A stretch of DNA of 64,000 nt from Nocardioides sp. YR527 (GTDB lineage: Bacteria > Actinomycetota > Actinomycetes > Propionibacteriales > Nocardioidaceae). Below, piece after piece: positions 27,649-37,507 of this stretch; the stretch's first letter is position 1, and the number at the start of each line of letters is the position of its first letter. A program made the position numbers and the translations under genes. Below the pieces are notes generated by a model. That model was not told the origin of the DNA, made no database searches, and was given only the letters and a program-made list of their open reading frames with translations. Location of the stretch: NCBI RefSeq assembly GCF_900101045.1, contig NZ_FNFN01000002.1:248001-312000 (forward strand). Reading direction: 5' to 3'.

Positions 27649-28077
27649 GGGGGAACTCCTGACTCCGGGGGATGCGAAGGGCGGCGGTCCGGTCCAGGGG
27701 GCCGGCGCAGCGCACGGAATCTACGCAACGTCGTTACGTGTTTCCCTCGTTTGGCCATCCCGTTCCAGACCTGTGGCACTACGGTTACCGACATGGCGTG
27801 GCGACTCCCGACGCGAAGGACCTGCTCCGTCATCCAACGTGACACTGTTCACATGCAGATCCGGCTGATAATCTACAGTCGTTAGATAAACAAGTTTCGG
27901 GATTCAGCGTCACAGACCACGACAACCTGCGTCTCATCAGCGTCTCGTTAACTGGAACGCAATGTGTCAGTAAAACGTGACGCGCGTAACTTTGACGTGA
28001 GACGGTTCGTTGTAAGCCTTGCGATATGGGGAGCAAGACCCGGGGCGTTCCATCTCGGGGATTGAGAGGGAGATTCG
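27649..28077. promoter_or_regulatory. AT-richer divergent promoter region, no gene seen
   Basis: A 429-bp gap between the divergent LamG and transglycosylase genes. The part from about 27830 to 28020 is distinctly richer in A and T than its surroundings and has TTGACG at 27992, but no -10 match at good spacing. I looked for a ydaO-type c-di-AMP riboswitch, often found before wall-hydrolase genes in this phylum, and did not see its conserved parts. Confidence 0.35.
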
Positions 28078-29337
28078 ATGTCCGCTACGCGCTACAACCG
28101 CCTTCAGAAGGCGACGGCGCTCGTTCCGCTCGCGCTGTTGAGCGCGGCCTGGACGGTCAATGTCACCGGTCTGACGCAGTCGAGTGCCACCGCATCAGGG
28201 ACCAGGTATGACGACGCGTTCAGCCTGCCCGACGGGACATCGGTCCCGACCGAGGCGATCGAGGCGCCGGCCAGCGTGTCGGCCTCGACCAACGAGGGCG
28301 ACAAGTCGCTGCCGGGGACGGCCAGCACTGCCGGCATCCCGTCCGCCGCGCTCGCCGCCTATCAGCGAGCGGCCACGGTCATCAACGCCGCCGACGCCGC
28401 CTGCAAGATCGACTGGCCGCTGATCGCCGCGATCGGGCGGGTCGAGTCCAACCACGGTCGCGCCAACGACAACCGTCTCAGCGCCGAGGGCGTCTCCACC
28501 CCCGGCATCTACGGGGTGCCGCTCAACGGCAAGGGCAACGTCTCCCAGATCACCGACACCGACGGTGGACAGTACGACGGTGACACCAGCTACGACCGCG
28601 CGGTCGGTCCGATGCAGTTCATCCCCTCCACCTGGGCGATGGTCGGCGTGGACGCCGACGGTGACGGCAAGCGCAACCCGCAGGACATCAACGACGCCGC
28701 CCTCGCGAGCGCCGTCTACCTCTGCTCCGGCGACGACGACCTCTCCACCGACCAGGGCGCGCGGGCAGCGGTCTTCCGCTACAACCACAGCCAGTCGTAC
28801 GTCACGACGGTGCTCGGTGTCGCCGAGGCCTACCGCTCCGGTGACTTCACCTCGATCCCGAACAGCACGATCCCGGTCGACTACGCGATCCCGCGGATGG
28901 AGGCTCCCAAGTCTTCGAAGCAGAAGGGCCACGAGCTCCGCGCAGGCGGCCAGCAGGCCGGCCCGCGCGGCGGCTCCTCGCAGGCTCCGTCCAACCCGTC
29001 CAGCGAGGCTCCTTCCGGAGAGACTCCTGGTGGGAGCACCGGCGGCGGCACCGGTGGCGGCGGCGGTGACGACGGCGGCGCCACCACCGACCCGGGGAAG
29101 GTGCTGGAGCCGGTGACCAAGCCGGTCGAGAAGGTGGTCGCGACCGTCGGCGAGCTCACCACGGTCTGCACCAACGCGGTGGTCGACCAGCTCGGCTCCG
29201 TTCTCGCCCGCACCGTCCCGCAGAGCACGATCGCCGACTGCGTGGCACAGCTGCAGGGGAAGACCCTGACCGAGGCCACCGATGCGGTCGGCGGCATCCT
29301 GACAGGCCTGCTGAGGCTGCTCGGACTCGTCAAGTAG
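28078..29337 (+). CDS. Secreted lytic transglycosylase
   Basis: The 419-residue exported murein hydrolase has an N-terminal hydrophobic segment at about 15-35. The transglycosylase domain at about 95-270 has putative catalytic glutamate IGRVESNHGRANDN near residue 120, then AVGPMQFIPSTWAMVGVDAD and VFRYNHSQSYV. These are MltB/SLT_2-type features common in actinobacterial wall enzymes. A low-complexity Ser/Pro/Gly linker follows, with a final domain having two cysteines (VCTNAVVDQL, IADCVAQLQ), probably one disulfide. ATG at 28078 has GAGAGGGAG before it. A strong hairpin ends the unit. Confidence 0.82.
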   Translation: MSATRYNRLQKATALVPLALLSAAWTVNVTGLTQSSATASGTRYDDAFSLPDGTSVPTEAIEAPASVSASTNEGDKSLPGTASTAGIPSAALAAYQRAATVINAADAACKIDWPLIAAIGRVESNHGRANDNRLSAEGVSTPGIYGVPLNGKGNVSQITDTDGGQYDGDTSYDRAVGPMQFIPSTWAMVGVDADGDGKRNPQDINDAALASAVYLCSGDDDLSTDQGARAAVFRYNHSQSYVTTVLGVAEAYRSGDFTSIPNSTIPVDYAIPRMEAPKSSKQKGHELRAGGQQAGPRGGSSQAPSNPSSEAPSGETPGGSTGGGTGGGGGDDGGATTDPGKVLEPVTKPVEKVVATVGELTTVCTNAVVDQLGSVLARTVPQSTIADCVAQLQGKTLTEATDAVGGILTGLLRLLGLVK

Positions 29338-29348
29338 TCCCGAGCCAT

Positions 29349-29386
29349 ATGCGAAGGGCCCCGCCATCCGGCGGGGCCCTTCGCAT
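29349..29386. terminator. Bidirectional hairpin terminator
   Basis: A perfect 17-bp stem from ATGCGAAGGGCCCCGCC to GGCGGGGCCCTTCGCAT with the loop ATCC lies between the convergent transglycosylase and TetR genes. There is no T-run, as is usual for stem-type terminators in this phylum. Confidence 0.85.
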
Positions 29387-29397
29387 GTCCAGGGCGC

Positions 29398-30117
29398 TCA
29401 GGCGGCGGGCTCGTCGTCCTCGTACTCGGTGACGAAGGCCCGGCCGGCCTCGCGGACCGCGGCCAGGGAGGACGCGTCTGCGAGCAGGGAGCTGAGGTGG
29501 TAGTCGGCGACCGACTCGGCCAGGGCAGCAGAGTTTGCAGAGGCCTTCTCCTCGTCGCGCCGGCCGTGCCAGAGCCGGTGCTGGGCACCTTCGTTGAGCG
29601 AGAGCAGCATCAGCGCGGTCGCGGCCGGGTCGGTCTGACGCAGCTCACCGCTGTCGACGCCCAGCGCGAGGAGCTGGGCGGCCGCGTCGCGGAGCTTGTC
29701 GCCGTCCTCCTCGAAGCCCGCGAAGACCTGCGGCTGCGCGAGCGCGGCCACCTCCAGCTCGTAGAAGTCGAGCGGGGCGGTGCACAGCTGACGGACGTCG
29801 GTGTAGAGGAAGGCGTAGAGCCGCGGAGCGACCGGACCGTCCTCCTCGAGAAGCTTCTCCGCGAGGGTGAGCGACTCGCGGTTCTTCTCCATCAAGGCGG
29901 AGAGGATCTCCTCCTTGGACTTGTAGTAGTAGTACATCGAGGACTGGCGCAGTCCGACGCACTCGGCGATCTGGCTGATCGTCGTCGCCGCGACCCCTTG
30001 AGCGGTGAAAAGCCTGGATGCCTCTTTGAGGATCTCTTCCCGCGGGTTCGCCGAATCACGTCCACTGTTGCGCGGCCGACCGGTGCGCTTGGGGCTGGCC
30101 AACTCTCGATTGGTCAC
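29398..30117 (-). CDS. TetR/AcrR-family transcriptional regulator
   Basis: The 239-residue repressor-type protein has an N-terminal TetR DNA-binding domain: EEILKEASRLFTAQGVAATT, then ISQIAECVGLRQSSMYYYYK as the helix-turn-helix. The ligand-binding half is not informative. Target genes are unknown. It is convergent with the transglycosylase gene and 66 bp after the hemB stop on the same strand, so it is probably a separate transcription unit or a weakly linked tail of it. Confidence 0.85.
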   Translation of the reverse strand: MTNRELASPKRTGRPRNSGRDSANPREEILKEASRLFTAQGVAATTISQIAECVGLRQSSMYYYYKSKEEILSALMEKNRESLTLAEKLLEEDGPVAPRLYAFLYTDVRQLCTAPLDFYELEVAALAQPQVFAGFEEDGDKLRDAAAQLLALGVDSGELRQTDPAATALMLLSLNEGAQHRLWHGRRDEEKASANSAALAESVADYHLSSLLADASSLAAVREAGRAFVTEYEDDEPAA

Positions 30118-30183
30118 GGGCTGCAGTCTACTCTCAGGATATGTTCCACGTCACAGAGCTGAGCGGCTGATCCGACGAGAACG

Positions 30184-31167
30184 TCAGCCTCGCAGCCAGC
30201 CAGCCGCTTCGGTGGCCCAGTAGGTCAGAATGACGTCCGCGCCCGCCCTCTTGAAGGCGGTGAGTGTCTCCAGGATCGCCGGTTCGCGGTCGATCCAGCC
30301 GTTCGCGGCAGCGGCTTCCAACATCGAGTACTCCCCTGAGATGTTGTACGCAGCCACCGGAACATCGACAGACTCACGCACTCGCTGCAGGACGTCGAGA
30401 TACGGGAGCCCGGGCTTGACCATCACGATATCGGCACCCTCAGCGACGTCAAGGAGCGCCTCGCGGACGCCCTCCAGCCCGTTGGCGGGATCCTGCTGGT
30501 AGGTGCGCCGGTCGCCCTTGAGCGCGGAGTCGACCGCCTCGCGGAACGGGCCGTAGAAGGCCGAGGCGTACTTCGCGGAGTAGGCGAGGATCGAGACGTC
30601 GGTGTGGCCGGCGCCGTCGAGCGCGGCGCGGGTCACCGCGACCTGCCCGTCCATCATCCCGGACGGGCCGACCATGTGGACGCCGGCCTCGGCGTGTGCG
30701 ATCGCCATCTGGGCGTAGATCTCGAGGGTGGCGTCGTTGTCGACGGAGCCGTCCTCGGCGAGCACACCGCAGTGACCGTGATCGGTGAACTCGTCCAGGC
30801 ACAGGTCGCTCATCACAGTGAGCGCGTCGCCCACCTCGGAGACGACGTCGGCGATGGCCACGTTGAGGATGCCGTCGGGGTCGAGCGCTCCCGAGCCCAC
30901 GGCGTCCTTCGTCTCCGGGACACCGAAGAGCATGATGCCGCCGATGCCGGCGGACGCAGCCTCGGCCGCCGCCTTCCGCAGCGACTCCCGGCTGTGCTGG
31001 ACGACGCCGGGCATCGTCGAGATCGGGACGGGTTCACCGATCCCCTCCCGCACGAACGCGGGCAGGATCAGGTTGGCGGGGCGTACGGCCGTCTCCGCGA
31101 CCATCCGCCGCATGATCGGCGTGCGGCGCAGCCGGCGGGGACGGATCACGGGCTTCTCGATGCTCAT
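30184..31167 (-). CDS. hemB: Porphobilinogen synthase (delta-aminolevulinate dehydratase) HemB
   Basis: The 327-residue enzyme joins two 5-aminolevulinates to porphobilinogen. Substrate-binding lysines appear in [16 protein letters not shown] and [12 protein letters not shown]. The metal region reads [14 protein letters not shown], with cysteines only at the ends, unlike the three-cysteine zinc form. I chose ATG at 31167 ([17 protein letters not shown]) since GGAG lies seven bases upstream. The start frame could extend but gives unlikely sequence. Confidence 0.92.
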   Translation of the reverse strand: MSIEKPVIRPRRLRRTPIMRRMVAETAVRPANLILPAFVREGIGEPVPISTMPGVVQHSRESLRKAAAEAASAGIGGIMLFGVPETKDAVGSGALDPDGILNVAIADVVSEVGDALTVMSDLCLDEFTDHGHCGVLAEDGSVDNDATLEIYAQMAIAHAEAGVHMVGPSGMMDGQVAVTRAALDGAGHTDVSILAYSAKYASAFYGPFREAVDSALKGDRRTYQQDPANGLEGVREALLDVAEGADIVMVKPGLPYLDVLQRVRESVDVPVAAYNISGEYSMLEAAAANGWIDREPAILETLTAFKRAGADVILTYWATEAAGWLRG

Positions 31168-31207
31168 CTGCACTCCATCGTGAATGGGTACGTTCCACGG
31201 TAGTGCA

Positions 31208-31245
31208 ACAGCCGCGTGCACCCATACTCGGGAGCACGCGGCTGT
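31208..31245 (-). terminator. Hairpin terminator of the hem operon
   Basis: A perfect 12-bp stem ACAGCCGCGTGC / GCACGCGGCTGT surrounds a 14-base loop. It lies 20 bases beyond the hemD stop and before the hemB start, so hemB has its own promoter. Confidence 0.75.
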
Positions 31246-31264
31246 CGGAAGTGGAACCGTCGGA

Positions 31265-32950
31265 TCAGGACGTACGCGAACGGCGACGCGAGGCGGGGCG
31301 CCGGTCGGACGGCTTGGTGACCGGCAGACCCTGCTCGACCAGCGACGCACGACGCGCGGCGCCGAAGGCGGCGAGCGCCTCGGTGAGCGCCTCGATCGAC
31401 GGCTCGGGCGACATCACGTCGACCCGCAGGCCGTGCTCCTCGGCGGTCTTGGCGGTGGCCGGACCGATCGCCGCGATCACCGTGGAGGTGTGCGGCTTGC
31501 CCGCGATACCGACCAGGTTGCGGACCGTGGACGAGGAGGTGAAGACCACCGCGTCGAACTTGCCCGTCTTGATCGCGTCGCGGGTCGGCGCGGGCGGCGG
31601 GGCCGCCCGGACGGTGCGGTAGGCGGTCACGTCGTCGCACTCCCAGCCGAGGTCGACCAGGCCGGCGATGAGGTTCTCGGTGGCGATGTCGGCACGCGGG
31701 AGGAAGACCCGGTTGATCGGGTCGAGGTCCTCGTCGTACTCCGGCCACACCTCGAGCAGGCCGGCGGCCGACTGGTTGTCGGTGTTCGGCACCAGGTCGG
31801 GGCGCAGGCCCCAGGCCTCGAGCGCCTGGCCGGTCTTCTCGCCGACGGCGGCGATCTTCAGACCGGAGAAGGCGCGGCAGTCCAGGCCGTACTCGTCGAA
31901 CTTCTCGCGTACGGCGCGCACCGCGTTGATCGAGGTGAAGGCGATCCAGTTGTAGCGGCCCTCGACCAGACCGCGTACGGCCTTGTCCATCTGCTGCGGG
32001 TTGCGCGGCGGCTCGACGGAGATCGTCGGGACCTCCTCGGGCACGGCGCCGAAGCCCTTCAGCTTCAGCGACAGCGCAGGCGCCTGCTCCTTGGTGCGGG
32101 GCACGAGCACGCGCCAGCCGAAGAGCGGCTTCGTCTCGAACCACGAGAGCGTCTCACGCAAGTTGACCACCTTGCCGATCACCACGATGGCCGGCGGCGC
32201 CATCCGTGCGGCACGGGCGTCGACGGCGATGTTCTCCAGCGTCGACTCTACCGTCGACTGCTCGGTCGTGGTGCCGACGCGGGTGATCGCGACCGGGGTC
32301 TTGGCCGGGCGGCCCGCGGCGACGAGCTCCTTGGCGATGTCGCCGATCATGCCGACACCGGAGAGGAGGACGAGCGTGCGGTTGTCCGCGTACTGGCTCC
32401 AGTCGATCTTCTCGTTGCAGGTCACGACCGCGACCTCTTGGTGGTCCTTGGTCGTCAGCGGGATGCCGGCGTAGGCCGGGACGGCCGACACCGACGAGAC
32501 GCCGGGGACGATCTCGAAGCCGATGCCCGCCTTGGCGCAGGACTGCGCCTCCTCGGGGCCGGAGGCGTAGAGGAAGGGGTCGCCGGTCATCAGGCGCACG
32601 ACGCGCTTGCCCAGCTTCGCCTGCTTGACGACGGCCTTGGCACGGGCGGCGTTGGCCAGGGGCTGGCCGTCGGTGCCGAATCCGCCGTCGATGAACTCGG
32701 GTCCGACCGGTTCTGGGGTCTCTTCACCCTCGGCCGGCTCGACCGGCTCGGGGATGCCGAGTACGCCGCGCACCAGTGATGCGTGCTCGGGGGCCTCGGT
32801 CACGACAACATCGGCCTGCTTCAACAGGTCGATCGCCCGTACCGTCAGCAGCTCAGGGTCACCAGGACCGCTGCCGACGAAGGACACCCAGCCCAGTGGG
32901 GTGGCCGAGCTGTGCTCGGCCGTCTGCTCGGTGGTCTTTGCTCGGGTCAT
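31265..32950 (-). CDS. hemD: Fused uroporphyrinogen-III C-methyltransferase / uroporphyrinogen-III synthase
   Basis: The 561-residue two-domain enzyme. The N-terminal part (about 18-265) is a CobA/CysG-type SAM methyltransferase: [55 protein letters not shown]. The C-terminal part (about 275-535) is Hem[42 protein letters not shown]. It closes the tetrapyrrole ring and can steer product to precorrin-2 (siroheme/cobalamin) as well as heme. This fusion is usual in actinobacteria. It overlaps hemC by 4 bp. The last 20 residues are Arg/Ser-rich. Confidence 0.9.
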   Translation of the reverse strand: MTRAKTTEQTAEHSSATPLGWVSFVGSGPGDPELLTVRAIDLLKQADVVVTEAPEHASLVRGVLGIPEPVEPAEGEETPEPVGPEFIDGGFGTDGQPLANAARAKAVVKQAKLGKRVVRLMTGDPFLYASGPEEAQSCAKAGIGFEIVPGVSSVSAVPAYAGIPLTTKDHQEVAVVTCNEKIDWSQYADNRTLVLLSGVGMIGDIAKELVAAGRPAKTPVAITRVGTTTEQSTVESTLENIAVDARAARMAPPAIVVIGKVVNLRETLSWFETKPLFGWRVLVPRTKEQAPALSLKLKGFGAVPEEVPTISVEPPRNPQQMDKAVRGLVEGRYNWIAFTSINAVRAVREKFDEYGLDCRAFSGLKIAAVGEKTGQALEAWGLRPDLVPNTDNQSAAGLLEVWPEYDEDLDPINRVFLPRADIATENLIAGLVDLGWECDDVTAYRTVRAAPPPAPTRDAIKTGKFDAVVFTSSSTVRNLVGIAGKPHTSTVIAAIGPATAKTAEEHGLRVDVMSPEPSIEALTEALAAFGAARRASLVEQGLPVTKPSDRRPASRRRSRTS

Positions 32951-33960
32951 GCGTTGTGCACCTTGTCCTGCTCGGGAGCGGTCTGGGGGGAACCGCCCGT
33001 GTCCATGACAGCCTGGCCGGGGTCAGTGGTGGGATCGTCGGTCAGGTCTGCTGCACCCTCGGCGAGCATCTCCTCGGCGAGCCGGCGTCCGACGCCTGCG
33101 GCGTCGTCGAGCGGCCCGGATGCGGAGAGTCGGATCGAGAGCGAGCCATCGAGTGAGAGCGCAACTGCCCGCACCCACAGCTCTGGTCCTTCCTCACCCT
33201 CAACCACGTCGGCGAGGGTCCCGATGGGCGCGGCACAGCCACCTTCGAGGGTGGCGAGCACCGCGCGTTCCGCCTCGACGGCCGCTCGGGTGGGCGAGTC
33301 GTCGAGGGAAGCCAGAATCTTGCGTACGTCGGCATCGGCGTCGCCCGCGCGGCACTCGACCGCCAGGGCTCCCTGACCAGGAGCGGGCAGCACCTGGATC
33401 GGGTCGAGGATCTCGGTGACCTCGTCGAGCCGGTCGATGCGGGCCAGGCCGGCGCGCGCGAGCACGACGGCGTCGAACTCGCCCGAGCGGACCTTGCCGA
33501 TGCGAGTGTCCACGTTGCCGCGGATGCCGGCCAGCTCCAGGCCGAGGCCGAGGGCCTTGATCTGGGCGACGCGTCGCGGCGAACCGGTGCCGACCCGCGA
33601 GCCCGGCGGGAGCTCACCGAGGGTCAGGCCGTCGCGGGCCACGATCACGTCGCGCGGGTCCTCGCGCGGCAGGATCGCGAGCAGCTCGATGCCGTCCTCG
33701 GGATAGGTCGGCAGGTCCTTGAGGGAGTGGACCGCGAGGTCGATCTCCTTGGCGTGGAGCGCGTCGCGCAGCGCGCTGACGAAGACGCCCGTCGAGTTCG
33801 CGCTGGTCAGCGGGGTGTTCGCCGCCTGGGTGCGGTCGCCGTCGGAGACGATCTCGACCATCTCGACGATGTGGCCCTGGGCGCGGAGCATCTCCGCGAC
33901 GAGGGTCGACTGGGTCACGGCGAGCTGGGAACGGCGGGTGCCGAGGCGAAGAGTTCTCAT
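32947..33960 (-). CDS. hemC: Hydroxymethylbilane synthase HemC
   Basis: The 337-residue porphobilinogen deaminase polymerises four porphobilinogens to hydroxymethylbilane. It has RLGTRRSQLAVTQ at the start, HSLKDLPT, the substrate-binding arginines in GTGSPRRVAQ and AGIRGNVDTRIGK, and the cofactor-binding cysteine in LEGGCAAPIG. The C-terminal 30 residues are a low-complexity acidic extension. It overlaps hemA and hemD by 4 bp on either side. Confidence 0.93.
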   Translation of the reverse strand: MRTLRLGTRRSQLAVTQSTLVAEMLRAQGHIVEMVEIVSDGDRTQAANTPLTSANSTGVFVSALRDALHAKEIDLAVHSLKDLPTYPEDGIELLAILPREDPRDVIVARDGLTLGELPPGSRVGTGSPRRVAQIKALGLGLELAGIRGNVDTRIGKVRSGEFDAVVLARAGLARIDRLDEVTEILDPIQVLPAPGQGALAVECRAGDADADVRKILASLDDSPTRAAVEAERAVLATLEGGCAAPIGTLADVVEGEEGPELWVRAVALSLDGSLSIRLSASGPLDDAAGVGRRLAEEMLAEGAADLTDDPTTDPGQAVMDTGGSPQTAPEQDKVHNA

Positions 33961-35252
33961 GAGTGGTCTCCTGGGACGTCGGCCCGGGTCACCGCGGAGA
34001 CGGCCTCGGGGTCGAGCGCGAAGAGCTCGGCGAGCGCAGCGGCGTAGGACACCGCACCGGTCTCGTTGGCGAGCTCCTTGACCCGGACGGTCGGTTCGTG
34101 GAGCAGCTTGTCGGCCACGCGGCGTACGGTCCGGAGGACCTCGGCACGAGTCACCTCGTCGAGGCCGGGCAGCTTGTTGTCGAGGCGTTCCATCTCGGCG
34201 GCCACGACACCGGTGGCCATGCTCCGCAGCGCGACCACCGTCGGGGTCACCGCGGACTGGCGACGAGCGCTCAGGAACGCCGCGACCTCCTGGGTGACGA
34301 TGTCGCGGACGGCGAGCACCTCCTTGCCGGCGGGCGAGGCGTGCAGCTCGTCGGCGAGAGCGGCCAGGTCGATCAGGGTGGCCCCGGGGAGCGACCCCGC
34401 GGCGGGGTCGATGTCGTGGGGCAGGGCCAGGTCGATCAGCGCGATCGGGTGGCTGCTGCGGTCACCGACCATGTCCGCCGGGACGAGCAGCCCGCTGGCG
34501 CCCGCGCAGGTGATCACGATGTCAGCGGCCGCGACCTCCGCGGCCAGCTCGTCGAGGGCGGCGGAGCGCGCGGAGTACTCGTTGGCGAGGCGCTCGGCGT
34601 TGGCCGTGGTGCGGTTGACCACGACGACGTCAGCGGCTCCCAGCCGGGAGACGGTCGCGGTGGCCAGCCCGGCCATCGCACCGGCGCCGACGACGGCGAC
34701 CCGCTTGCCGCGTACGTCACCCACGGCTCGCGCGGCGCGGCTCAGCGAGGCGGTCACCAGCGACGGGGCGGCCTGGTCGATGTCGGTCTCCGCGCGCGAG
34801 CGCTTGCCGACCCGCAGCGCCTGCTGGAACAGGCTGTTGAGCGCCGGTCCGACCGTGCCCATCTCCTGGCCGAGCTGCAGGGCCGCACGGGCCTGCCCGA
34901 GGATCTGGCCCTCGCCGACGGCCATCGAGTCGAGCCCGGCGGCCACCTTGAACAGGTGGGAGACGGCGCCGTCGTCGTAGTGGACGTAGAGATGCGGCAG
35001 CATCGTCTCGAGCGTCTGACCGGCGCCCTCGATGATGCGGCGGGACAGCTCCTCGACGGAGCCGTGGAAGCGCTCGACCTCGGTGTAGATCTCGAGCCGG
35101 TTGCAGGTCGCGATGACTGCTGCCTCGCTGACGTGTTCACAACCAGCCACGTCGGTGAGGAGCTTTTGCAGGCCGTCCGAGTCCACCGCGGCCGCCTCGA
35201 GCAGCGAGACCGGCGCGGAGTTATGCGAGATGCCGACAACAAGGACACTCAT
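33957..35252 (-). CDS. hemA: Glutamyl-tRNA reductase HemA
   Basis: The 431-residue NADPH enzyme makes glutamate-1-semialdehyde from Glu-tRNA, the first committed step of heme synthesis. It has GISHNSAPVSLLE, the catalytic cysteine in VIATCNRLEIYTEV, EGQILGQ and the Rossmann motif VAVVGAGAMAGLA. The C-terminal dimerisation helix region is present. It follows rex with an ATGA overlap, so heme synthesis is coupled to redox sensing. Confidence 0.94.
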   Translation of the reverse strand: MSVLVVGISHNSAPVSLLEAAAVDSDGLQKLLTDVAGCEHVSEAAVIATCNRLEIYTEVERFHGSVEELSRRIIEGAGQTLETMLPHLYVHYDDGAVSHLFKVAAGLDSMAVGEGQILGQARAALQLGQEMGTVGPALNSLFQQALRVGKRSRAETDIDQAAPSLVTASLSRAARAVGDVRGKRVAVVGAGAMAGLATATVSRLGAADVVVVNRTTANAERLANEYSARSAALDELAAEVAAADIVITCAGASGLLVPADMVGDRSSHPIALIDLALPHDIDPAAGSLPGATLIDLAALADELHASPAGKEVLAVRDIVTQEVAAFLSARRQSAVTPTVVALRSMATGVVAAEMERLDNKLPGLDEVTRAEVLRTVRRVADKLLHEPTVRVKELANETGAVSYAAALAELFALDPEAVSAVTRADVPGDHS

Positions 35253-35974
35253 GCCCTGATCCCTTCCTCGGAACCATTGTCCACCGTCCCATCGGCTTCT
35301 GCAGCCTTGCGTGACTCGTGATACGCCAGGATCTGCAGCTCGATCGAGAGGTCGACCTTGCGTACGTCGACACCCGGCGGCACGTTCAGAACGGCGGGCG
35401 CGAAGTTGAGGATGCTGCTGATGCCGGCCGCGACCATCGCGTCGGCGACGTCCTGGGCCGCGGTCGCCGGCACCGAGATGACTCCGATGGAGACCTGCTC
35501 GGCCGCGACGATCTCGGCCAGGTCGGCGAACGGCCGGACCTCGAGCCCGGCGACCGTCCGGCCCTGCATCGGCTCGGCCGCGTCCAGGAGCGCGACGGTG
35601 CGGAAGCCTCGGCTGCTGAAGCCGGAGAAGTTGGCGAGCGCCTGACCCAGGTTTCCGATACCGACGATGATGACCGGCCAGTCATGGGTCACGCCGATCT
35701 CGCGGGCGATCTGGTAGCTCAGGTAGTCGACGTCGTAGCCGACCCCGCGAGTGCCGTAGGAGCCCAGGTACGAGAGGTCCTTGCGCAGCTTGGCCGAGTT
35801 CACCCCGGCGGCGGTCGCGAGCTCCTCGGAGGAGCAGGACGCGATGTTGCGCTCGGCGAGCGAGGTCAGCGCCCGGAGGTAGACCGGAAGCCGGGCGACT
35901 GTCGCCTCGGGGATGTCCCGGTGGGGGTCCTGGGCACCGCTGCCCTCGCCCGTATTCGTACTCCGTGCCGTCAC
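35249..35974 (-). CDS. rex: Redox-sensing transcriptional repressor Rex
   Basis: The 241-residue repressor senses the NADH/NAD+ ratio. It has an N-terminal winged helix (IPEATVARLPVYLRAL; VNSAKLRKDLSYLGSYGTRG) and a Rossmann NAD(H) domain (VIIVGIGNLGQALANF). I chose GTG at 35974 because AAAGAG lies seven bases upstream. GTG at 36001 would add nine residues but has no ribosome site. It heads the hemA-hemC-hemD operon, as in Streptomyces, and a Rex-like site upstream suggests self-control. Confidence 0.9.
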   Translation of the reverse strand: MTARSTNTGEGSGAQDPHRDIPEATVARLPVYLRALTSLAERNIASCSSEELATAAGVNSAKLRKDLSYLGSYGTRGVGYDVDYLSYQIAREIGVTHDWPVIIVGIGNLGQALANFSGFSSRGFRTVALLDAAEPMQGRTVAGLEVRPFADLAEIVAAEQVSIGVISVPATAAQDVADAMVAAGISSILNFAPAVLNVPPGVDVRKVDLSIELQILAYHESRKAAEADGTVDNGSEEGIRA

Positions 35975-36055
35975 GCTCTGCTCTTTCAATGCCGGCGCCA
36001 CAGACGGGGGCTTTTTAGCCCGGGATCGCCCTGCGGCTCAGCCACCATACGGAGT

Positions 36056-36073
36056 TTGTGACCGCGAGAACAA
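36056..36073. promoter_or_regulatory. Candidate Rex operator upstream of rex
   Basis: TTGTGACCGCGAGAACAA sits 80 bp before the chosen rex start. It keeps the TTGT...CG...ACAA frame of Rex operators, but the inner positions are not complementary. A slightly wider pair GAGTTTGT / ACAAACTC (36052-36059, 36070-36077) is perfectly palindromic. It fits autoregulation in the fashion of Streptomyces Rex. Confidence 0.5.
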
Positions 36074-36152
36074 ACTCGCAGACCGTCGGCTAGCACACGT
36101 GTTTGCGGAGTTGTCAGAGGGGGGTTGTTCAGGGTAATGGGCCGATCGACAG

Positions 36153-36392
36153 TTATTCTGGGGAGCGCGCCAGCGCTGCCCTCAGCCGCTCCTCGGAGAC
36201 GCGCCAGAAGTCGTGCTGCTTCCCGTCGACGTACGTCACCGGGACCTCGTTCGTGAATCGCTCGCGCAGCTCCTCGTCGGCGTCGATGTCGACCTCGGTG
36301 TAGTCGTCCCCGACCACCTTCTCGAGGACCAGCCGAGCCTCGTCGCACAGATGGCAGCCCTGACGGGAGTAAAAGGTCACACGGGGTTCCAT
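36153..36392 (-). CDS. Glutaredoxin-like protein
   Basis: The 79-residue thioredoxin-fold protein has the active-site motif YSRQGCHLCDEAR (CHLC) near residue 13, followed by VDIDADEELRERF and the cis-proline VPVTYVDG. It belongs to the small glutaredoxin-like proteins found in this heme-sigma neighbourhood in mycobacteria and Streptomyces. The partner is unknown. A longer antisense frame covers the region, but only this 79-residue part has a recognisable family. Confidence 0.82.
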   Translation of the reverse strand: MEPRVTFYSRQGCHLCDEARLVLEKVVGDDYTEVDIDADEELRERFTNEVPVTYVDGKQHDFWRVSEERLRAALARSPE

Positions 36393-36449
36393 CCGACCAT
36401 CTTGACACCTGGGCCCCTTCACGGCGTCCGGACCACTACTGTTGGCGAA

Positions 36450-37349
36450 ATGAGCAGCGCCAGCGACCGCCGCCGTGCCGAACTGCGGCGAAAAGACCTC
36501 AAACGCCGCTCGGCTCTCGCCGGCGAGGCATCGGCCGCGGCCGCGGAGATCGAGGCCTGGCTCTATCCGACGACCGGGGACCCGACGGCGGCAGCGTTCT
36601 TCGACGTGGACAACACGATCATGCAGGGCGCGACGATCTTCCATCTGGCCCGCGGCCTGCACCGGCGCAAGTTCTTCCGGACCCGGGACATCGCCTCGGC
36701 AGCGTACAAGCAGGCCTATTTCCGGGTGGCCGGGGTCGAGGACCCGGCCCACATGGAGTCGGCGCGCTCCTCGGCCCTGTCGTTCATCCGCGGTCATCGC
36801 GCCGAGGAGGTCGAGAGCCTGATGGAGGAGATCTTCGAGGAGGGCATGGCCCACCGGATCTGGCCCGGCACCCGGGCGCTGGCGCAGACCCATATCGACC
36901 AGGGTCAGCGGGTATGGCTGGTGACCGCGGCGCCCGTCGAGGCCGCCCGGGTCATCGCCCGGCGGCTCGGCCTCACCGGCGCCCTCGGGACGGTGGCGGC
37001 CACCGAGGACGGCGTCTACACCGGCGAGCTGGTCGGGGAGATGCTCCACGGGCCGGCCAAGGCGGAGGCGGTCAAGGCGATCGCCGCCCGGGAGGACCTC
37101 GACCTCTCCCGCTGTGCCGCCTACTCGGACTCCTACAACGACCTGCCGATGCTCTCGCTGGTCGGTCATCCGTGTGCGATCAACCCGGACGCGCGCCTGC
37201 GCGCCCACGCGCGCGAGAAGGGCTGGCCGATCCGTGACTACCGCACCGGGCGCAAGGCGGCCCGGGCCGGCGTGGTCACCGCGGCGCTGGGCGGTGCGGC
37301 CACCGGGGCGATCGCGGTGGCGATCGCGCTCCGCGGACGGCGCGAGTGA
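36450..37349 (+). CDS. HAD-superfamily phosphatase, SerB-like
   Basis: The 299-residue HAD-IB hydrolase has the nucleophile motif AAAFFDVDNTIMQGAT (motif I: DVDNT), motif II VTAAPVE, the lysine region HGPAKAEAVKAIA and motif IV AYSDSYNDLPML. These fit the SerB1/CicA type phosphatases. A C-terminal hydrophobic stretch (AARAGVVTAALGGAATGAIAVAIAL) probably anchors it in the membrane. It is divergent from the glutaredoxin gene. ATG at 36450 (MSSASDRRRAELRRKD) has no obvious ribosome site. The substrate is unknown. Confidence 0.82.
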   Translation: MSSASDRRRAELRRKDLKRRSALAGEASAAAAEIEAWLYPTTGDPTAAAFFDVDNTIMQGATIFHLARGLHRRKFFRTRDIASAAYKQAYFRVAGVEDPAHMESARSSALSFIRGHRAEEVESLMEEIFEEGMAHRIWPGTRALAQTHIDQGQRVWLVTAAPVEAARVIARRLGLTGALGTVAATEDGVYTGELVGEMLHGPAKAEAVKAIAAREDLDLSRCAAYSDSYNDLPMLSLVGHPCAINPDARLRAHAREKGWPIRDYRTGRKAARAGVVTAALGGAATGAIAVAIALRGRRE

Positions 37350-37507
37350 TCACAGCGTTGGCGACCTGTATGCAGTGCCGGGTATTCGCTGCCTTGTCGG
37401 GAAAATGCCACCACACGCCGACGCAACTTCGGCTCGGGACCTGACATCGGGATGCCCTAACCCGTAAGGTTGGGCTCGCTCAGGGGGAGTCTTCGGGAGG
37501 GACCCAC

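Noticed and set aside
27649..28077. A c-di-AMP (ydaO-type) riboswitch before the lytic transglycosylase
   Set aside because: The conserved core pieces of that riboswitch were not found in the region.
36153..37208. A 351-residue reading frame on the minus strand over the HAD gene
   Set aside because: Only its last 79 residues resemble a protein (glutaredoxin-like). The rest is the antisense of the HAD gene.
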